Assembly (NCBI RefSeq): GCF_963678635.1
Contig: NC_087066.1
Span: 45,431,225 to 45,495,224 of the forward strand
Length of the DNA: 64,000 nucleotides
Source: Symsagittifera roscoffensis
Lineage: Eukaryota > Xenacoelomorpha > Acoela > Convolutidae
Reading direction: 5' to 3'
The notes under the pieces: generated by a model
The model's database searches: none
What the model was told of the DNA's origin: nothing
What the model saw: only the letters and a program-made list of their open reading frames with translations
Translations under genes and position numbers: made by a program
Shown here: piece after piece, positions 1 through 10,900 of the stretch
Position numbering within the stretch: position 1 is the first letter of the stretch
Layout: each line of letters begins with the position of its first letter

Positions 1-1317
1 AAGAACTATTTTTAGAAAGAGCACAGATCTGTCTTACTTGTTTTGCATGGCCTGATAATGTTAGCATAACTCATGAAATTTTTCACAATTTCACTTTTCT
101 TTGCCAAGAAAAACTCTTGTGAAAAACGTAAGTCTCGCTTTCCGTTTTCCCATCCCATTTGTAAAAAAAAAACTAGAGTTATTAAAAATGTTTTTACGGC
201 AATTGTTGCATCTGAAAAAGCTTCTAGAAATGTGTTCACTTGCTTACGCAAAAACGTTTTATTGCAGTTTAGAACATCAAATAACATTTTAAACAAGCTT
301 TCTTAAAATGAATTTTAAAAACTCAAAGGGGGTCAACTTGGAAAAGAGCAAAAGAGCCCAAGAAAATATGCAATGCAGTAGGGAAACTGGAAGCGAGCCA
401 AAAAAAACCCAACCCTCAATTCCATACCGAACCCTCGAAAAGACACGTTCTTATAAACGAGATTCAAGCTTTGCACTTTCATAATTTTTCGTTTCTTTGA
501 CGAATCGAGGCTTTGAAGAAGTTTCTCAAGTGAGAATTGACTTACATGATTGAAGGTGATGTATGGTATTAGATGGTAAATAGACACCAAACAAGAGGTT
601 AACAATTAACCCACGTTAGCTATGATAGCACGTTTTTATTAAAAATAATGGCTTTTGTTTTGGTTTGACGGCGATTTAGCGGTACTGGTTTAAAGCGCAC
701 CTGCAAATTTATAATTTTTGTATCGACTTGGTGTGATTATATTCGTTATGACAAATAAATAAATATTAGATCTTATGTGTTTTCTTCACATTCAAAAGGT
801 CTGCAGATTGTGAGGAGTTGCTTGGAAACAATTGTTCTCAGCTACGCTCAAATGTACAATAAAAATTATATCTACGTTAAAAAATATTCGAATGGTATAA
901 TGGTAATTTTGCTGCATTTTATTACACTTGACTAGCGTTTAACGTAATTTAAAGAGATTTTTCAATCAAAATTACGTTTTACATGGACCAAAAAAATCGA
1001 GAAGTCTCAAATATGAAAAGTTATATGGCTGGTCCAATTTGCGTTAAATTAAGCTAAGTGATGACTTTAGATGGCTCGTCTATAATAAATATCTTTCGCA
1101 TAGAAACATTAAAAACAATTAAAAACATCAAATCGTATTCTGATTCAAAATTTTTTGACCGCATAAATGGACATACTTTTACAGGCACACATCCATCAAA
1201 AAACAAGAAACATGGAAAAAAACTATACTATAAAATCAGAATTATTAGGAAATTTTAGTTTTGATTAGAACCCAGCTCTTGACTTCATAAGCTTGAACAA
1301 AATTATATAGATACATA
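1..1317. other. AT-rich intergenic stretch, no gene seen
   Basis: Only short, low-complexity frames are open on either strand. I see no conserved motif, no convincing splice-bounded exon and no repeat shared with the rest of the window. Confidence 0.5.
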
Positions 1318-1683
1318 AAGGCGCGGATCTAGGATTTTCTCGAGGGGAGGGGGTGGTCGGATTTTCGAAAAAAATTTGTCGACCTTTTTTTAGTTGACCA
1401 AATTGATTCTCTGAGCTCTCCCAAATACTTATACGGACCTTTTCGACCATTTTTTTTTGCGCCGCTTTCGAATTTTTCAAAAAACAGGCCAAAATAGACT
1501 CCCACATCAAAATTAGTATATCTTGGCGCCAAAGGTGTCTTTTGAAAATTTTTAAGGTCACTCAGCCAAAAGTGGGTATTTCAAAATAGTACACAGGAGG
1601 GACCCATTGGGTCAGCAGGCGGGAGAATTCTTGAGCGGGAGTCGTACGCCCGACCACGTCCTCGTTCCCCTGAAATCCGCTGC
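1318..1683. repeat. dispersed repeat, copy 1 (GGATCTAGGATTTT start)
   Basis: This stretch starts with a GCGGATCTAGGATTTTCT-like end and finishes near GAAATCCGCTGC, which roughly inverts the start. The internal sequence aligns by eye with 21,628-22,305: same opening, a shared GTCGACC-rich segment and a shared 'ccctttgggtcg'-like segment. That suggests an old DNA-transposon derivative. No target duplication was found and the ends are approximate. Confidence 0.45.
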
Positions 1684-2656
1684 ATATTTCTTAAAAAGAA
1701 TTACATGGGCTCTTTTCCAGTTCTCCACGTTTGATTTTTTTCTGAAACTAATCATATGAAAGTCTATTCAAAATTAATTTTCATGTTATAAACTGCATCA
1801 AAACGGTGTCAGTGCGAACAATTTTTGAACAGCTTAATTTTGTGAATTTTCGTAAATTTTTTGAACAGCTTAATTTTGTAAATTTTTGAACAGCTTAATT
1901 TGAGTTGGGAAACTGGAAAAAAAGCCCGTGTAATCATAACAGCATTGGTACCCACCTACCCAGAGCTGGAATAGCATGTAACATTACTACGAAAATGGAA
2001 AACTAGCTGGAGGGGGAGGAGGAAGGGGAAAAGAGTGCCAAACGTGAGAGCGGTCCACGGGGAATAGGGGCCAAAAGTATGCCAGGAAAGAAGTTTATAG
2101 ATAAAACATGAAAAATGATTGATTGAAACTGTTTAACTTACGCTGCTTGAGAAGTTTTACTGGTTGATTGGTTGCAACTTTGATCAGGGTAAGACGTAGT
2201 AACGCTTTCAGAAGATGGTATTCACAGCCGGTCAGATTTGTTAAAAGTATTGGTTACTCTACGAGACGCTTGCTTGGTTGTTCGGGATGTCGGGTCGGAA
2301 TGAGAAGTCACATTAGCGGAATTACACACGTGCACAGGAAAGACTTTGATTATAGCCATCATCATGTTCGACGAAAAGACTAAAAAACAAAAATGTACAT
2401 ATTGTCTTTTTTTTCTCACCCAACCCAGAATTTTTTTCTTGTATTGCGTTTGTTTCAGTTGCTTCTTGTCCAGTTTAAACTATCTTTTACCGTTTCTACC
2501 ACGACATATCATCATCACATTTACAGAGCTATAATTGAATTTACGAAGCTGTGTATGATGACAAAATGTGTTTGTTTTTGGATTCACAAGCTAAACTTCC
2601 TATCAATTAGATCACATGAACAAAAATTAGGATTGTAAGGGGGGATTGGCCCAAGA
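1684..2656. other. intergenic stretch, weak exon-like segment only
   Basis: No gene is supported. On the minus strand, 2,150-2,380 lies between an acceptor-like 'ttttttag' and a donor-like 'gtaagtt', but every frame across it contains a stop. A three-fold 'ttttgaacagcttaatttt' repeat sits near 1,830-1,905. Confidence 0.4.
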
Positions 2657-2664
2657 GCCCGTTT

Positions 2665-2880
2665 GGCTCTTTTTCCTTCCCCCCCCCCACCTCACGAGCT
2701 TCAATATATTAGTGTAACGAGTGGTTTTACGAGGTTGAGTATGAAGACAAAATATGTTTGTCATAGCCTTATTAGTCTATATGTAAATTTTCATAACAAT
2801 CGGACAATCTGGTCAACAAATTTACATGTAAAATTTTGCAGGTGGGGGGGGGGGGGGGGGGGGGGGAAGGAAAAAGAGCC
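2665..2880. mobile_element. hAT-type MITE with C/G-tract ends, copy 1
   Basis: This 216-bp non-coding element begins GGCTCTTTTTCCTTCC plus a C tract and ends with a G tract plus GGAAGGAAAAAGAGCC, a near-perfect terminal inverted repeat. It is flanked by an exact 8-bp direct repeat, GCCCGTTT, at 2,657-2,664 and 2,881-2,888. An 8-bp target duplication is typical of the hAT superfamily. No transposase is encoded, so it would depend on one supplied in trans. Confidence 0.85.
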
Positions 2881-2944
2881 GCCCGTTTTTACTCGGCTCT
2901 CGTAACCAAATTGATTTGAAATTTTTCTCCCTGTAACTAGCATA

Positions 2945-3164
2945 GGCTCTTTTTCTCCCCCCCCCCCCCCCCCCCCCCCACTTCACACGAGCATCAATTT
3001 TATAGTCTAACGAGTGGTTTTACAAGGTTCATTATGAAAACCAAAGATGTTTCTTATGGCCTAATTAGTCTGCATGTCAATTTTCATGACAATCGGACAA
3101 TGTGAACAGTAATTTTAATCATAAAAGTTTGCAGGTGGGGGGGGGGGGGGAAGGAAAAAGAGCC
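2945..3164. mobile_element. hAT-type MITE with C/G-tract ends, copy 2
   Basis: This is a second, diverged copy of the element 64 bp upstream, with the same inverted ends (GGCTCTTTTTC at the left, GGAAAAAGAGCC at the right) and alignable interiors. The flanks read CTAGCATA at 2,937-2,944 and CTAGCATG at 3,165-3,172, an 8-bp target duplication with one mismatch. The C and G tracts differ in length between the copies, as expected of slippage. Confidence 0.82.
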
Positions 3165-3243
3165 CTAGCATGAAATAATCTCAAATTTATTTCGAGTCGT
3201 TCAATTCAAACTTTCCATTTTCAAGGTTTTTTAAGCGCTAATT

Positions 3244-3786
3244 TTCCGACTTTCGATACGAAGGTAACAGAATATTTGTGCTCGGGGTGGGTTTTTTTGC
3301 TTCAGACAAATTTCGACTTTTTACCTAGCCATTTTTGACGGAATTTTTTAAATATCATTCAGAAGGTATTGTTGTCCTGAGCTTAAATTTGAAAAAAAAA
3401 ATTTTTCACCTGTAATCATTTTTCGTAGAGTTATGGGGGTTTGAAGATTGCCATTTTGGCCAATTTGGGACAATTAACGCGCGATATATTTCGCGCTATT
3501 AACACGTAAGCCGAGATTTAATCCGTCTTAGAAATTGTTTTAAATTGGTTGAAAGAAGCTTATTTGCCAGAATTGATTTGTTGCAAGGAGCGAAATTTAT
3601 TCTTTTGTAGTTTATATGGCGTATGGGGTGATGATTTTCATAGAAAAAATCGAATTTTAGAGAATTTTTTTTTCATTTTGTTCATTACATTTAATTTGTT
3701 AATGATATTTATGTTATTACTGCTCTATAAACTTTAAAATGCAGTCGGAACATTCAGGGCTTTGCCCTGATACGAGCAGTCTTGTT
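3244..3786 (+). mobile_element. Helentron/DINE-like element, family A, copy 1
   Basis: This non-coding element of about 540 bp aligns along its length with 55,045-55,573. It opens with a degenerate TTCCGACTTTCGATACG and near the 3' end carries the complementary AGTCGGAAC at 3,743-3,751. That is followed by a perfect hairpin CAGGGC-ttt-GCCCTG at 3,755-3,769 and the tail ATACGAGCAGTCTTGTT. Subterminal inverted repeats followed by a 3' terminal hairpin are the known architecture of non-autonomous Helentrons (DINE/HINE). The class call is inferred from architecture. Confidence 0.6.
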
Positions 3787-3975
3787 ATGGCTTAATCGAT
3801 GATATTACGATGTATAACATGTGGAAAAAATTTGATTCCAGATTACTTGGTTCGTGCCTCAAGCAAGGTTTTATAACATACACAAATAGAATACAAGCAA
3901 CCTTTGAAAAAAGTTTTTTGTTACAAAAATGAGCAAGATTTAAATTTTAAAAAGTAATATCTGTTTTTTGAGGGT

Positions 3976-4065
3976 CTTGGTTTTTTGTTACTAGACATGG
4001 GAGGCGGGATATTGGGACATTGTTTTCCCACTATTGACTCTGCAGTCTAGCAACAAAAAACTAAG
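3976..4065. repeat. small foldback repeat
   Basis: Two 21-bp arms (3,976-3,996 and 4,045-4,065) are inverted complements with two mismatches, separated by a 48-base loop. It could be a tiny transposon remnant. No flanking duplication was found. Confidence 0.55.
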
Positions 4066-4349
4066 AGCTTCCCCGAAATCGTCTTTAATTGTACATGCAA
4101 TGTTTGATTTCTATAAAAAGAAATAGCAGTAGTGACTAGTTTTAGTAATTAAATTTGAATTCCGTATAACTGTTAAAGCTTGCTGGTTGCAATAATAAAT
4201 CCAAAAACATTGCGCTTTCAAACTTGCATGTTTATTATTAAACCGGAAGTTAATTTTTCTCAGATCAAGGTTGAAACCTTGCACCAACCACAGATTTTTT
4301 TTGCGTCAAACGTACACGCAATATTTCCCATATGGGCACCAAGATTTGC

Positions 4350-4717
4350 TTTATCTAGTTGTCTCAACTTTCGAAGAAAATGGGGAATATATATGCTCGG
4401 GTGGTTTTTATTAATCAGACCAGTTTTACAGAACTCTGGTCCCTCAGGAAATTGATCGTTTGATCTGCAATGGACTACGCGAACCACTAAAACAAACAAC
4501 AATGAGTACAGCTAAAATTGCTACAGAATCGTTCCAATTTGAAATGAGGCAGCTAATTGGTTTTATCAACTCCATGCACGACTCATATTGCCACACTTAA
4601 TCGTTGATATTATCAACCTAAAATTTATAGTTTTACCAAAAACTATCCGAGACTCCGAGACCAATGAAAAGGCAGGGAGAACATTCAGGGCTCTGCCCTG
4701 ATACGAGCAGTCTTGTT
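4350..4717 (+). mobile_element. family A element, partial copy 2
   Basis: The 3' end is diagnostic: hairpin CAGGGC-tct-GCCCTG at 4,686-4,700 followed by the family tail ATACGAGCAGTCTTGTT. A segment near 4,382-4,410 resembles the family's internal 'ggaatat...atgctcggg' block. The 5' end is not recognisable, so the left coordinate is approximate. Confidence 0.55.
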
Positions 4718-5910
4718 TTGGTCATAAATTAAGTAATGCAAGGATTTGATGATTCTGATGAAAAAAACTGCTTCGCAGCAAAACAAAAAAACTTTTAATT
4801 ATACATTAGGTTATAAGAGCTCCCTGATTTTATTGAAAACGAATTTTTTGGCTCAAAAATTTGGTTACAGTTGGAAAACATTGGAAGCATAACTATTCCA
4901 AATTACTTATATAGATTAAAGATTATAGCTTGCCACTTTATGGGTTAATTCCAACGCCTTTTGAAAGTAAAAGCGTCTCTAGTCGTATTTTTGGCTACAG
5001 AACATTTAGCATTTAATGTAAAGCCAGCTCAAATCAGCAGTTGCCGCGGTGCGTCAAATAAAATTACTCGCCAAACATTTCGACTTTCTCAAAATGAAAA
5101 CTGACATCGCGCAGTTGTACTTTTGATTTAAAATTGAACGTCAAAACACAGACAATCAACAGACAATTGAAAAAAAGTCAAATGAGCGCAAAGAAATAAA
5201 AAAATGGACGCAAGGGAAAAAGTCTTCGCCTTTCGAAAAAATACATGCTTTTCTCATTGAACTCTATGAGCAATTATTGACTCAGAAATTTCAGTTTAAA
5301 TTCACCCATTGAAGCTCACTTGGGCCAATACGTTCATTTTAATTCCGTTGGGCAATCCGAAAAGTTTTCCAGTTTGGAAACGAAATATGTTGTTTTTTTT
5401 CGCGCTAATTGAGCTTTTGTTATGCGAGAGGGCAAGTTGCTTCCCTTTTCAATAGTTAAACTTAAATTGAACTTGAAAAGATATTAAGAGTTAAACAAGA
5501 AAAACAATACCTGGAGAAAGCAAACTTTTAGACTTTTCAGAAAAATTACCATTATGACATGGTGTTTATTATGACAAATTATTCCATTATGACATGGAGT
5601 TTTAAAAATTCGACAAATTCTCACAAAAGTAAAAACCAAAAAATACAATTAATAAGAAATTTTAAGCAGAAGGGCAGCTGTTGCTTTTTTACTAGCGTAA
5701 AACTTTCATGTTTTTAATACACCATTTATTTATCTTTTATGTCACCCGGTGACCGGAAATTTGGCCGCATAGTAGACATCACTAGAAAAAAGGGGCGAAT
5801 GGGTCCTCAGGCAATTTTTTTTCTACCGCTTTTGCAATTCAATGAAAACTTGTTAGATTCGTTCACCCTGAACAGCTGCGTGCAGACTGAATTTAAATTA
5901 GAACAAGGAT
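4718..5910. other. intergenic stretch, no gene seen
   Basis: AT-rich sequence without a supportable exon. The only structure noticed is a short direct repeat near 5,550-5,600 in which 'ccattatgacatgg' recurs. Confidence 0.4.
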
Positions 5911-6418
5911 AGCCGGTTACTGTGCAAATAGCACAGAAAGTTCCGACCATAGTCTTAAAAAAAATCATTTTTTTCAAACAAATGTAGATTTTTCTGTGTG
6001 GTGTAATAAATTGATCTGAAAAGAACAAAAAACAGAAGTTCGGCAAATTCGACTGTCATAGAATAAAAATTTTAAAAATTTACAATTTTTTGGAAGAGAT
6101 TTTTTTTAGTTTTTGAAGATTTGATTCCCATAATGGCGCTAACAACCCCAAAAACTAACTTTTATCGACTAAGTCTAAGTTTTGACGGCTTAAATTAAGC
6201 TTTAAACAAGATTTTGTAAGCCTGCACGCTGACCTTATTAGCTGGAAATTTCACATTATTGGAAACTTTCATGTCGATAGAATCACGGCTGAGCAGGATT
6301 TAATATAATCTATAACTCGACCTATTCCGATGACTATTTGTGGTAACTGATTTTGTGAAAAAAAACTAAAAAATACCCAAATACAAATTTCCACCGCATT
6401 TTTCAAATGGTCGGAACA
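5911..6418 (-). mobile_element. Helentron/DINE-like element, family B, copy 1
   Basis: Read on the minus strand, this element of about 508 bp starts GTTCCGACCATTTGAAAAATG. Near its 3' end it has the inverted TGGTCGGAAC, then a hairpin CTGTGC...GCACAG (plus-strand 5,920-5,936), then TAACCGGCT. It aligns with 10,984-11,486 and 56,336-56,922. There is no coding capacity. Subterminal inverted repeats plus a 3' hairpin point to a non-autonomous Helentron; that class call is an inference. Confidence 0.62.
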
Positions 6419-6935
6419 ACAAATTAGACCATTTTTGATCTACTCGATTTGTTGATTCCCATACTTGCACGTTTTAAGGCTTGTACCTTGAACCCACATA
6501 CAGAAACTAACATTGCCATTAAACGGTTGCAAAAATGTCAATGAATTCCAGGAATCCGAAAAAATGAGTCTTAAATTGAACATTTTTTAACCATCGATTC
6601 CATAGATTAAATAATCACGTGAAAACTCTGAATTTCATTTATTTTATGAGTTTTTTGGTAAAATTTATTGAATTTTATTAAGCTGGATAAAAAGGTAATT
6701 TGTTTATTCCGCTGTGGAGCCTAAGCTAAAATCAACTTTGAATTTCATGTTATTGTCACAGGAAATTCGCACCATGGTGAGTCATCCATCTTTTTCACGC
6801 TAGTTACTTGAAGTTATCGGAGAGCGCAATTTGCCTTCCCTTTAGCAAATAATTTTAAGGTTTATGAAAAAAACTGAATGAATGTTTTCACTTCGTTCAT
6901 TGACAATTAAGTTTCATTTGAATTTTCACGTCCAG

Positions 6936-7052
6936 GAAACTTTGACTCAAGCTCGAAAGCATCAAACTACGATCATAGTGATCCAACATCCAAATGTTCT
7001 TTTGATGGTGGAGCTATTTGGCTTAACTTCTTTCAGTTTGTGCAAACGATAA
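6936..7052 (+). CDS. possible terminal exon of an unidentified plus-strand gene
   Basis: After an acceptor-like 'ttttcacgtccag', a frame stays open for 38 codons and ends in TAA. A 15-base segment at 6,762-6,776 upstream, also bounded by AG and GTGAGT, would join in frame. The predicted peptide matches nothing I know and 38 codons can be open by chance, so this is a weak call. If real, it would be convergent with the XKR gene. Confidence 0.15.
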   Translation, partial: ETLTQARKHQTTIIVIQHPNVLLMVELFGLTSFSLCKR

Positions 7053-7269
7053 GTCTATTTGACCATCTGATTATCAAAGATAACATTCTGAGCCATGCTG
7101 ATAAAACATTTTTCTTTGTCTGCTAATCGTTTAACAAGAACTTTCTGTATAATTTCAATTGGGTTATCAGTAATCAAAGTAAAATCTCCTCTTTACAAAT
7201 GTAGACAACAATTAATACATAAAAATATATTCGTGCGAAGTTTTGAACAGTATAAATTTAAATCCCTGA

Positions 7270-7974
7270 TTAGACATTTTCTTGATTCAGCTCAGTTTGT
7301 AAGTCAGTTTTGTCAGTGACATCAGATTTGGCACGTTTTTCTGGGTCGAATTTTACATGATAGATTCTGAGCAAAGCAAAACCGACCAGCGGCATGAAAA
7401 GAACAGTACACGTCATACCTAGCAGACGGCTGCGCCAATTCAGCAGGTTCAACAAAGTCACTTCATGAGTGACTATATTTAAGGCTACAATGACTATGTT
7501 CTCAAGGTACCATATATGGTAATACACAGCCGTGAACCATCTCTTGCGTTTTAATTCTTGCACGTGAACAAAGTAGAACAGAAACGGAATCGCAATTAAG
7601 ATATCAAACGTGAATTGAACAATTCCAGCAAATAGCCATAGGAACTTATTTGAAGCCCATGAAATTTGTTCCATTTTTGCGGTTCCCACGAATGTTATGG
7701 GACCATAAGTGCCGTCAATTTCATCGCTCATCGTAGGAAGACGAAACATCATTTTGACCATTCGCACCGCTTCGATTAGATCCTGTCTTGAAACAATCGA
7801 TTCAACGTCAGTAGATAGGCGGCGTACTATTGAGTGTGCACTTAGATCTGCTCCGTCGTGTTCATCGGCAGGAGAATTAGGCAGTTTGGACTCATCCGTT
7901 ACAGGAGCTGTGGACCAATCTTCAAAGGCGAGTGGAACGTCAGCTCCTGAAGCTGTAGTCACATTCAGTATTTC
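7270..7974 (-). CDS. XKR gene, last coding exon
   Basis: The exon starts after 'tttttttag' in phase 0 and runs 234 codons to a TAA stop. It holds a hydrophilic Asp/Ser-rich stretch, hydrophobic segments around FLWLFAGIVQFTFDILIAIP, the family-like WYLENIVIVALN segment, one more membrane segment, and a charged tail. The natural frame begins upstream of a GTG that could be mistaken for a start. Confidence 0.85.
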   Translation of the reverse strand, partial: EILNVTTASGADVPLAFEDWSTAPVTDESKLPNSPADEHDGADLSAHSIVRRLSTDVESIVSRQDLIEAVRMVKMMFRLPTMSDEIDGTYGPITFVGTAKMEQISWASNKFLWLFAGIVQFTFDILIAIPFLFYFVHVQELKRKRWFTAVYYHIWYLENIVIVALNIVTHEVTLLNLLNWRSRLLGMTCTVLFMPLVGFALLRIYHVKFDPEKRAKSDVTDKTDLQTELNQENV

Positions 7975-10900
7975 CTAAAAAAATTCAGCGGTTTTGTCTC
8001 AATAGAAAACTGTATGAGCCCGAATGAAAGGTCATTTTAACAGAGGCGAAGCGAAGCTTCGCACCACTTGCGATGCAACAAAAACACCACTTGCGATGCT
8101 AAAATGAACAACTCTACAATGAGAAACGCTTACAGCACAAGAAAAATCAGTAATGTAGCAACTAAGCCGACAACCTATCAGCAGACACCAGCTGATCCGA
8201 AAAAAGATTTAAAAAAAAGATTAAAAAAAAAATCTAGAACGAACAACACTTCCACTAGCAAGGAAAGTTGCTTGCAGCACAAGCAAAATCCGTGATGTGG
8301 CAACTTAGCTTAAAAAATTTCAAAAAATTTAGCAAAAAATTGGGAAACCGAAACAATAGTCAAGCTAAAGTCAAACGTGAACTGTCAAACTCACTTCAAT
8401 GTCACTAAGTCTGCGATCCGGGGCAGTCTGATTTCGATCGTCTATCAGATTCCCAGTAAGAGGTCCCAAAGTGTAGTCTTCGATCTCGGTGGCCGGTTTG
8501 TACTCCAATACATTGTAGCACACTCTGATCTGCATGAACATGTTGCAAATGACCACAAGGAACAGGTGAGTCACACTAGCGTACAGGAACACGATAAAAC
8601 TGAGTGTGTTCATGATAACGAGGGCCAGAACACGTGGAGCTGAAACACACTGAAATAGTAGTAACGCGTGGTAAGCTGGCCGCTATCTTTTCAAAAATTT
8701 ATAGACCTACTTAGATTATAACACCTAATTGAGAGAAAGAGTTGTCTCAAAATGGCCACAAAGGCGGGTTGAAATTTGGTAGCAAAGGCGGGTATGAATG
8801 GCGCAAAAGCACATTCCTACTTCAAACTTATCAATTGAAAAAGCTCTCAGACATTTTGGTTACGAAGAAAACTTGATGTGAAACAAACAAAGAGAGACAC
8901 ACTTGGAACATTTGATTGAGTCCGTTGTCTAAATTATAGAATATCAAGAAAATAGAGACCAAAGAGCGTCTTCAAAATCAGACTATAAATATAGACCAAA
9001 TGATCCGCCTAAAGCGCGAAAACTTGTACGATACTGTTTTACATTAGACTTTAGAAATATCGCCGAAATCATTAATAATACACTAACTCTCGCAAGCACG
9101 CTAGTGTAATGATGTGCCCGTCATAAACCGTTGTGTGAAAAAATTTTCACTCATTTTCTCTCATACCGATTAAATTTTGCCAAAACCTTCAGCAGCGCAA
9201 TTATCTTTTCGGTGAAGTCATGCTATGCCTTTTTTGCACGTACTCCAAAATACAAAATACCATCAGATTGAAAGTCCAGTTTGCTTTAAGTTTCTACGAT
9301 TGGTTTTAGTCACAAAATAGTGTAAAGTTGCCCAAAATTGAGGCAGGGCCATTACCCGCCCATTCTGACGACACGACTCCATATTTCCTCACCTATGATG
9401 AGCCCCATGCAGACTGTAAAATAGAACTTCGGCATCCTCCGCACAACATTGCTAGCAATAAATCCAGGAAACTTGGCAATTTTCTTACATATGGACTCGT
9501 TCTTTTCTCCCACTTTGGATTTTGAGAAACAGCAGTCAACACAATGGTCATTTATTGAAAAATCCACTTGATCCTGGTGCTTTTCCTGCGATTTCGACTG
9601 CGCGAACACTATCACCTTCGCATTTTCAAATGAAGCAGGATCCTGGTGACTATTTTGGCGTGATGTGTTTCTGGAGGAATGAGTGGAGCTTGAAGGCGAG
9701 TGGGCAGAGTCCACTTCGTCTGTTTGGTCTTCTCTTCTGTGGCCCACAGCCTCGTAATCGTACGGCATGTGTCTGAAGGAAGCAATGGAGTAGCAGAAAG
9801 TGAGCACAGACCAGGAAAACGAAACGTCTGAACATAAACAATCAGTCATCGTCACAGCCAAAAAGTTTTTATAAGCACTATTTATTAATGAGCTAATACA
9901 TTGATTTTTCTCAAAACCTAAAAAAGGCGGATTTAAAAAAAAAAATTTGGAGTTGGTCGGCAAAACATGAATAAAATAGTACCAATGTGAGGAGAGGACC
10001 CTTTGGGTGGTGAAAATATCAAAACGCCCAAAGTCCGCACCTGTTGTCCAAAGTATTTAATCTAATTTGAGCCAGAGGGATCGTTCCAGTCGTAATTATC
10101 AATAGTTTTCGACACAATTTCAGACTGACTCTTTCAAATACTTCGCAATTTTGAATATTGATTAAACTCTTATCACTTAGCTTATATTACTCGTCTAACA
10201 CGCTGGCTTCAAAAGTTCTGCGCAAGGAAAGTTAAACTCGGAGTACTAAACAGGCAGTCAAAATCTACTTTCGGCAAAAACGAACTAACAGTTAATCCAT
10301 TCTTGTCCCTCGATCAACTGTTCATTGTAGAAAGCGTAGATCTCTATTGCCAACTGAGGGAGAGACTCCAGATTCGAACTGACGCTCTGCAGGAATTTAC
10401 AATCAGCCCAACTCTGCAAGGCGTCCGCATAAGCCAACTTCAACCTAACTTCCCCTTTGGTCATACGAAGAGCTTTTCTCCTTCTTCCATTGTTATTTAA
10501 GCTCCTCGTAGATCCCTCTTTCGAACCAGAATTGGAATGGTTTACGGTGGAATCATGTTTTGAGCACAAACTTTTAATTGCGTATGTTTTTCTACACCTA
10601 CTGCATTGGAACTTCGTCTGCGATCTTATTCGTACTTGGCGAAACGTGATGACTATCAATTCTACAAGCCTAAACATTTGAGGTAAAAATGTAGCTATCA
10701 GCGCTCTATTTATTTAAATTATTCGAAACTGTTGAAACGTTACCGAAAAATAGGCGCCAAAAGCAATATGTGTGCCAGCACCATAGTTGGATAATACACA
10801 TATTTCTTCCATTTCGAACTTGAAAGCCGAATTTTCACATTCTCGAGAGATGACGGCTTTGATTTCAAATGTAGCACCAGCCATGATTTGATGTAATATC

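Noticed and set aside
2150-2380. Minus-strand exon between acceptor- and donor-like sites
   Set aside because: All three frames contain stops.
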